DNA of 64,000 nucleotides from Liolophura sinensis (lineage: Eukaryota > Mollusca > Polyplacophora > Chitonida > Chitonidae): contig NC_088298.1 in assembly GCF_032854445.1 (NCBI RefSeq), positions 17,443,976 to 17,507,975 on the forward strand, read 5' to 3'. Every line of letters begins with the position of its first letter. Positions within the stretch are counted from its first letter, which is position 1. The notes beneath the pieces are model-generated. The model was not told the origin of the DNA and did not search any database. It worked only from the letters and a program-made list of their open reading frames with translations. The translations under genes and the position numbers were made by a program. Below, one piece after another: positions 60,071 through 64,000 of the stretch.

Positions 60071-61159
60071 ATATGGGTAAAAGGTTGGACGGCATTTGCC
60101 ATCACATGTCAAGGTCAATTAAGGTGACCCCTTTGTGCCATATTTATTCAAATTTGTTCCGATTGGACGGCTGTCTTGGGCTATTATCCACAGATAACGA
60201 TAGTTAAACAAGCTTTAGTTCTTTAGTACTAGTATTTATACTAGTAAACTAACAATAATAAACTGCCCACCCAAATGATAGATAAGATTGGTTTTCATAC
60301 AGGCCTTTATCTTCATGTCAATCAAACCGATGCATCTTGTATAGAGGCACTCCTAAAATACCTCATATTCGTCTGTTTCCTTTCTTACTGTCTTCTGTAG
60401 AAAGCGAAACCAAGGTAATTTACACTAAACCAGTTTTTATGCCTGAAAACATATAATACAGAGTATGAGAAATATTTTAGGGGAAAATGAAATGAAGATG
60501 TCTTTGTTCGATGGTGGGATAAGTGAATCCTTGTTAATGTGTCCAAGGCACTCCAGGGGTTGCCAGGATGGTTTACTCAAGCCGGCATCATCTTAAATAT
60601 CAACGCGATACAAAAACAAGCTAATCCATGAGATGGCCTTCACGTTAGCACAGGCCCAGGCATTAGTTTTTCTTAGGCGAGATTTCGTCAATGTTAATTA
60701 TGTTGACTCAGCTATTTTCGTTCCCCGCTATTTACTCTATTCACGTTCCATACCGGAACACAATTAATTGATTCTGACGGGACAGATATTACCGAAATGC
60801 AATCAAAAGCAAATTAAGTCGCGCGACGCTAACACTTATACAAGCAACTGTTTAGCACCGTAAACACGCTAAGCTATTTTCAGTTTGGAGGAGCATTAAA
60901 TTGAGAGCAGGGTCAATTGTAGGTCTACAAGCAGAAGATCGACTTTTTTTTTTTTGGTATGTTTGCTTGGATTTCAATGTCACGTTCAAGGTCACTTTGG
61001 TTTCATTACGACGATGCCTCTTTCAAATATTCTGCGGGTATCAGAGCTGATATACAGTCATAGTACTGCGTATGCTGACATAAATTAACTATAAGCCTAA
61101 GTTGATTGTAAATCACTAAGCTTATAATATTAGCACAAAGCCTAAAGATGAACTTTCGG

Positions 61160-61290
61160 CGGAAGCAAGTGTCATGCCGTTAATTTGACAAGTGAGGTCG
61201 CGTGTTCGAATCCAGTTCTCGCTATCCATGTAGGCAGTGATTTTAGGTCGGGAGGTTTGTGGAGTGCCTGGGCCCAGTTGTTCGAATGTG
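61160..61290 (+). mobile_element. tRNA-like SINE head (GAGGTCGCGTGTTCGAATCC)
   Basis: The B box GTTCGAATCC is perfect. It is followed by AGTTCTCGCTATCCATGTAG and GGTCGGGAGGTTTGTGGAG, shared with the copies at 21622 and 59868. A decayed 5' half and lack of a cloverleaf argue against a functional tRNA. Confidence 0.7.
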
Positions 61291-61517
61291 TATTAGCTAA
61301 AGCTGGTATTAACTCATACCTTATATACGAAATTTTTATCCCAAATCAACAGCCAATGCAGTTGCCCAACGTCAAAGAATAACAGAGGCACATTTAGTTC
61401 ATATTTAATACACTGGTACTCGATTTTTGGGAGATTTAGTACAAAACTGACTACATGGCTTATAGTTAAATCTGCTATAAAGGCTTAAAAGAGTTTTTGA
61501 ACAGCCAGAGTCAGGGG

Positions 61518-61636
61518 GGTGGTTTACTCCAGGCACACCGGGCACTCCGAACTCTCCGTATCCATACAAACCTTACTGCCTTCATGCAAGTGAAAATTAC
61601 CGCCTTGAATACCAATCAGATAAATATATAAATACA
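61518..61636 (+). mobile_element. SINE 3' end with AATCAGATAAATATATAA tail
   Basis: GGTGGTTTACTCCAGGCACA, GCAAGTGAAAATTACCGCC, TTGAATACCAATCAG and an A/T tail. It shares its 3' end with the other SINE families and is followed at once by the TA-flanked MITE. Confidence 0.7.
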
Positions 61637-61648
61637 TTTATCTCCATA

Positions 61649-61898
61649 CACTCAAAGAAATTAATCTGTTACATTTAACAGAAAGTCTGTTGTCTGAATG
61701 ATGCCAGAATTATTATAACACAATAATATTGTGTCACATTCAACATCATATCCTGTTAGTCAAGTAGAGTAGTTAGGTTGAATCAATAGAATATGTGTGT
61801 TATATATAACAGAACAATCTGCTGCAATAATAGAACACATTCTAGCATCACTCAGACAACAGACCTTCTGTTAACTATAACAGATTAATTTTTGAGTG
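61649..61898. mobile_element. TA-flanked palindromic MITE, copy 2 (250 bp)
   Basis: Starts CACTCAAAGAAATTAATCTG, ends ATTAATTTTTGAGTG, and has intact TA dinucleotides on both sides (61647-61648 and 61899-61900). Internal AAAGTCTGTTGTCTGAATGA pairs with TCACTCAGACAACAGACCTT. The length, ends and TA target fit a Tc1/mariner-mobilised MITE. It sits immediately after a SINE-like A/T-rich tail. Confidence 0.92.
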
Positions 61899-62158
61899 TA
61901 CAGTGTCTTCAACGGACGTTGGATTGCGAACACAGACCCACGGGCGTCGTCGACCGCTTATTCTCACCAAGATTTCACGAACCGTGAAAGCAAATTCCCT
62001 GTCCATGCCTGGTTTTAAACCCACAAGCAATTCGATTATATATGATTATATACAAATGATCAATCCCTGCCGCCAAAGTGCTTCCGCCCTTAATCTTAGG
62101 TATGATCCGATACGGTTTTGATCCCACGTCTACATAACTGGCTGCATAGTACACGGGG

Positions 62159-62267
62159 TTTCCCCCGGGCTTTGCCCGGTTTCCACCCACCATAATGCTG
62201 GCCGCCGTCGTATAAGTGAAATATTCTTGAGTACGGCGTAAAACACCAACCAAGTAAATAAATAAAT
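62159..62267 (+). mobile_element. 5'-truncated SINE with a perfect 13-bp target duplication
   Basis: TTTCCCCCGGGCTTTGCCCG, CCATAATGCTGGCCGCCGTC, GAGTACGGCGTAAAACACCA and tail AAGTAAATAAATAA. ATAGTACACGGGG lies immediately before (62146-62158) and after (62268-62280). It landed at the 5' edge of another SINE. Confidence 0.95.
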
Positions 62268-62280
62268 ATAGTACACGGGG

Positions 62281-62517
62281 CCTGCGTGACCAAGGTGGTT
62301 AGCTCGCCAGTACGGCGTAATGACCCAGGATCCTCTCACCAATGCGGTCGCTGTGAATTCAATTCCAGCTCATGCTGGCTTCTTCTCCGCCCATACGTGT
62401 CTTCCAGCAACTTACAAATGGCCATGGGTTTCCTCCGCGCTCTGCTCCGTTTCCACCCACCATAATGCTGGCAGCCGTCACATAAATGAAACATTCTTGA
62501 GTGCGGTGTAAAACTCT
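62281..62517 (+). mobile_element. Full-length-type SINE next to a nested copy
   Basis: CCTGCGTGACCAAGGTGGTT, AGTACGGCGTAATGACCCAG, GTGAATTCAATTCCAGC, CCATAATGCTGGCAGCCGTC and GAGTGCGGTGTAAAAC. The A/T tail is lost. The small frames across it on both strands are not genes. Confidence 0.9.
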
Positions 62518-64000
62518 ATGCTTAGTGGAAAGCATAAAATCCTTATACAGGATTAAATATGACATTCGAATTGAGCCAGTTTGGTGGCGTTTGCGTGAAT
62601 GCAAACCGAAGCATTTAAACTCATCCAATTGCCTTTGGTGGCGACATGGAGTTAAGACAGTTTCAAGGCTTGAACATGTTTATCTGTGCCCTGTGAACTG
62701 TAACTGTATCAAATGTCCCCGATACGCATTTTTTTTAAAGTAACGTTCCAAGTTCCAAGGTCTTTCAAGTCCGAGTGTGCTATTTTTATCACCTCATTCT
62801 TAGCAATAACAGACTTTACATAAGGCAATCAAAACTGAGTCAGTTAAAAAGTCGGTAAAGGTTGGCCTTATCCAAGGGTGCACAAGCACTTAGATGTGCA
62901 CAGTTATCAAAATATGTAACCTGGATTGTCTTAAATGTCATTATTAATGTAACTTTACTCGGCCTACTTCGTAAACAGACATTTTTTCTGTAGACATGTG
63001 GATAAACAGATGATATCGGAGGTCTTTTTTTATTTCTTGAGGGCGCGGAGGAATATTATACTGACATATGCACGTATACTTGACACCATGTTGCATTCGG
63101 GGTTTCCTACATTCACTCGTGACCTCAGGGGTTCCGAGCTTCGTTAGGGAAGGCGTTGATCAAATTTTGTAAACAACTGACCCGCAATTATCAATCCACA
63201 CGCCCTCGTTCCAGGAGCACGACCTGGCCAGTGCTACAGGGTTCTTATCTCCATTCTTAGCCCCTGGGTAACCGAATCCTCTCAATTGCCACTCCACACG
63301 CCTGCCCTTTGCACCCGGCACAGGGTAACATCGGGCAGAGAACCCCCAGCCGGAAATAAACCTGCCAAGATGGAAGTCCACTCGTATTTCATACTCCGGG
63401 CCAATTCGTCGATTCAATATTTGTCCATTAAATAAACGAAAGATATTGTTGAGGCGACTTAAGTGCGGTGTATAGCCTGTCAGTTGAATACGATACATGT
63501 GGCAGCCAGCAGAGAGCCTCTGGCCAATAAACTTTGATGTAGGCCTCGGTCAAAAGCACACTCCAATTAAATCAGCACAGGCTCCGTGAAGCGACCCCGA
63601 AAAGGGACCGAATTAAACTGACAGTTCCTTATCACTCCGTTTCCGCAGTTTATTGCAAACCGTCCGTTCTTGTTTTCATTCCTACTTTTCCACGACAACA
63701 ATCGCGGCAGTGTCGTGTGCAAGGGTGCTTACAGCTCAGGTTCGGAGGTTTGATTTAGTCGCTATCCAAATATCGACGAGAATTAAACGTTTCTTAAATC
63801 TGCAACGAAGATTGGTTCGCTGTTTGAATGCAGTTCGATCCTGATCCAATTTCACGGTCAGCGTTCAGAAGCAATAATACTCGACCGAAAGATTAAGTCA
63901 CTCGGAATGCTAGATGGATAATCGGGTATTTCCGCGACTGTTCGGCCTTGGGAATAATTGTCGGGTTGGATTTCAACCTAAAGCCGTACTATTACGAGAT
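62518..64000. other. Window end, nothing certain
   Basis: 63170-64000 is richer in GC and CpG than the rest and carries open frames at 63160-63498 (minus) and 63653-63844 (plus) without recognisable domains. It could be a promoter or 5' region of a gene beyond the window, or chance. Confidence 0.35.

Overview
The window looks like nuclear DNA of a lophotrochozoan invertebrate, most likely a mollusc. It is AT-rich with very sparse coding sequence and GT-AG introns. It is crowded with SINEs whose 3' ends read, on one strand, TTGGTGTTTTACGCCGTAC preceded by TTTATTTATTTGA, a signature I associate with molluscan and related genomes. The phylum is inference; the eukaryotic nature is seen directly.

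One gene can be recognised with confidence: the 3' two-thirds or more of a Mohawk (mkx) TALE-homeobox transcription factor gene on the + strand. Four exons (38126-38451, 48895-49290, 53094-53151, 53840-53924) join in frame through three GT-AG introns (phases 1, 1 and 2) to give 287 codons plus a stop. They encode the complete homeodomain, the conserved 'KY..(I/L)L.RYLNDS' block and the C-terminal 'YWKEI.AA.ALT.LA' block. The exon(s) for the N-terminus before the homeodomain were not found; they are either unrecognised in the 38 kb upstream or outside the window.

Region by region: 1-38125 has no recognisable exon. It holds SINEs, two inverted-repeat (MITE-like) families, a 33/66-bp tandem array (15.3-15.6 kb), diverged two-copy tandem duplications (22.6 and 32.6 kb) and a strict 28-bp array whose unit resembles a CTCF site (27.84-28.05 kb). 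38126-53924 is mkx; its 10.4-kb first visible intron holds SINEs and C-rich tracts. The second intron holds a ~0.95-kb, 48-bp satellite with a 144-bp higher-order repeat, ending about 300 bp before a 58-bp exon. 53925-64000 holds a likely poly(A) signal, nested SINEs with clear target-site duplications, a GIY-YIG fragment of a Penelope-like retroelement abutting a SINE head, a ~34-bp ACCGGT-containing array, and a second copy of the TA-flanked palindromic MITE.

No rRNA gene, intact tRNA gene, CRISPR array, operon or bacterial-type feature was seen. Most short open frames in the window look like chance frames or fall in repeats.
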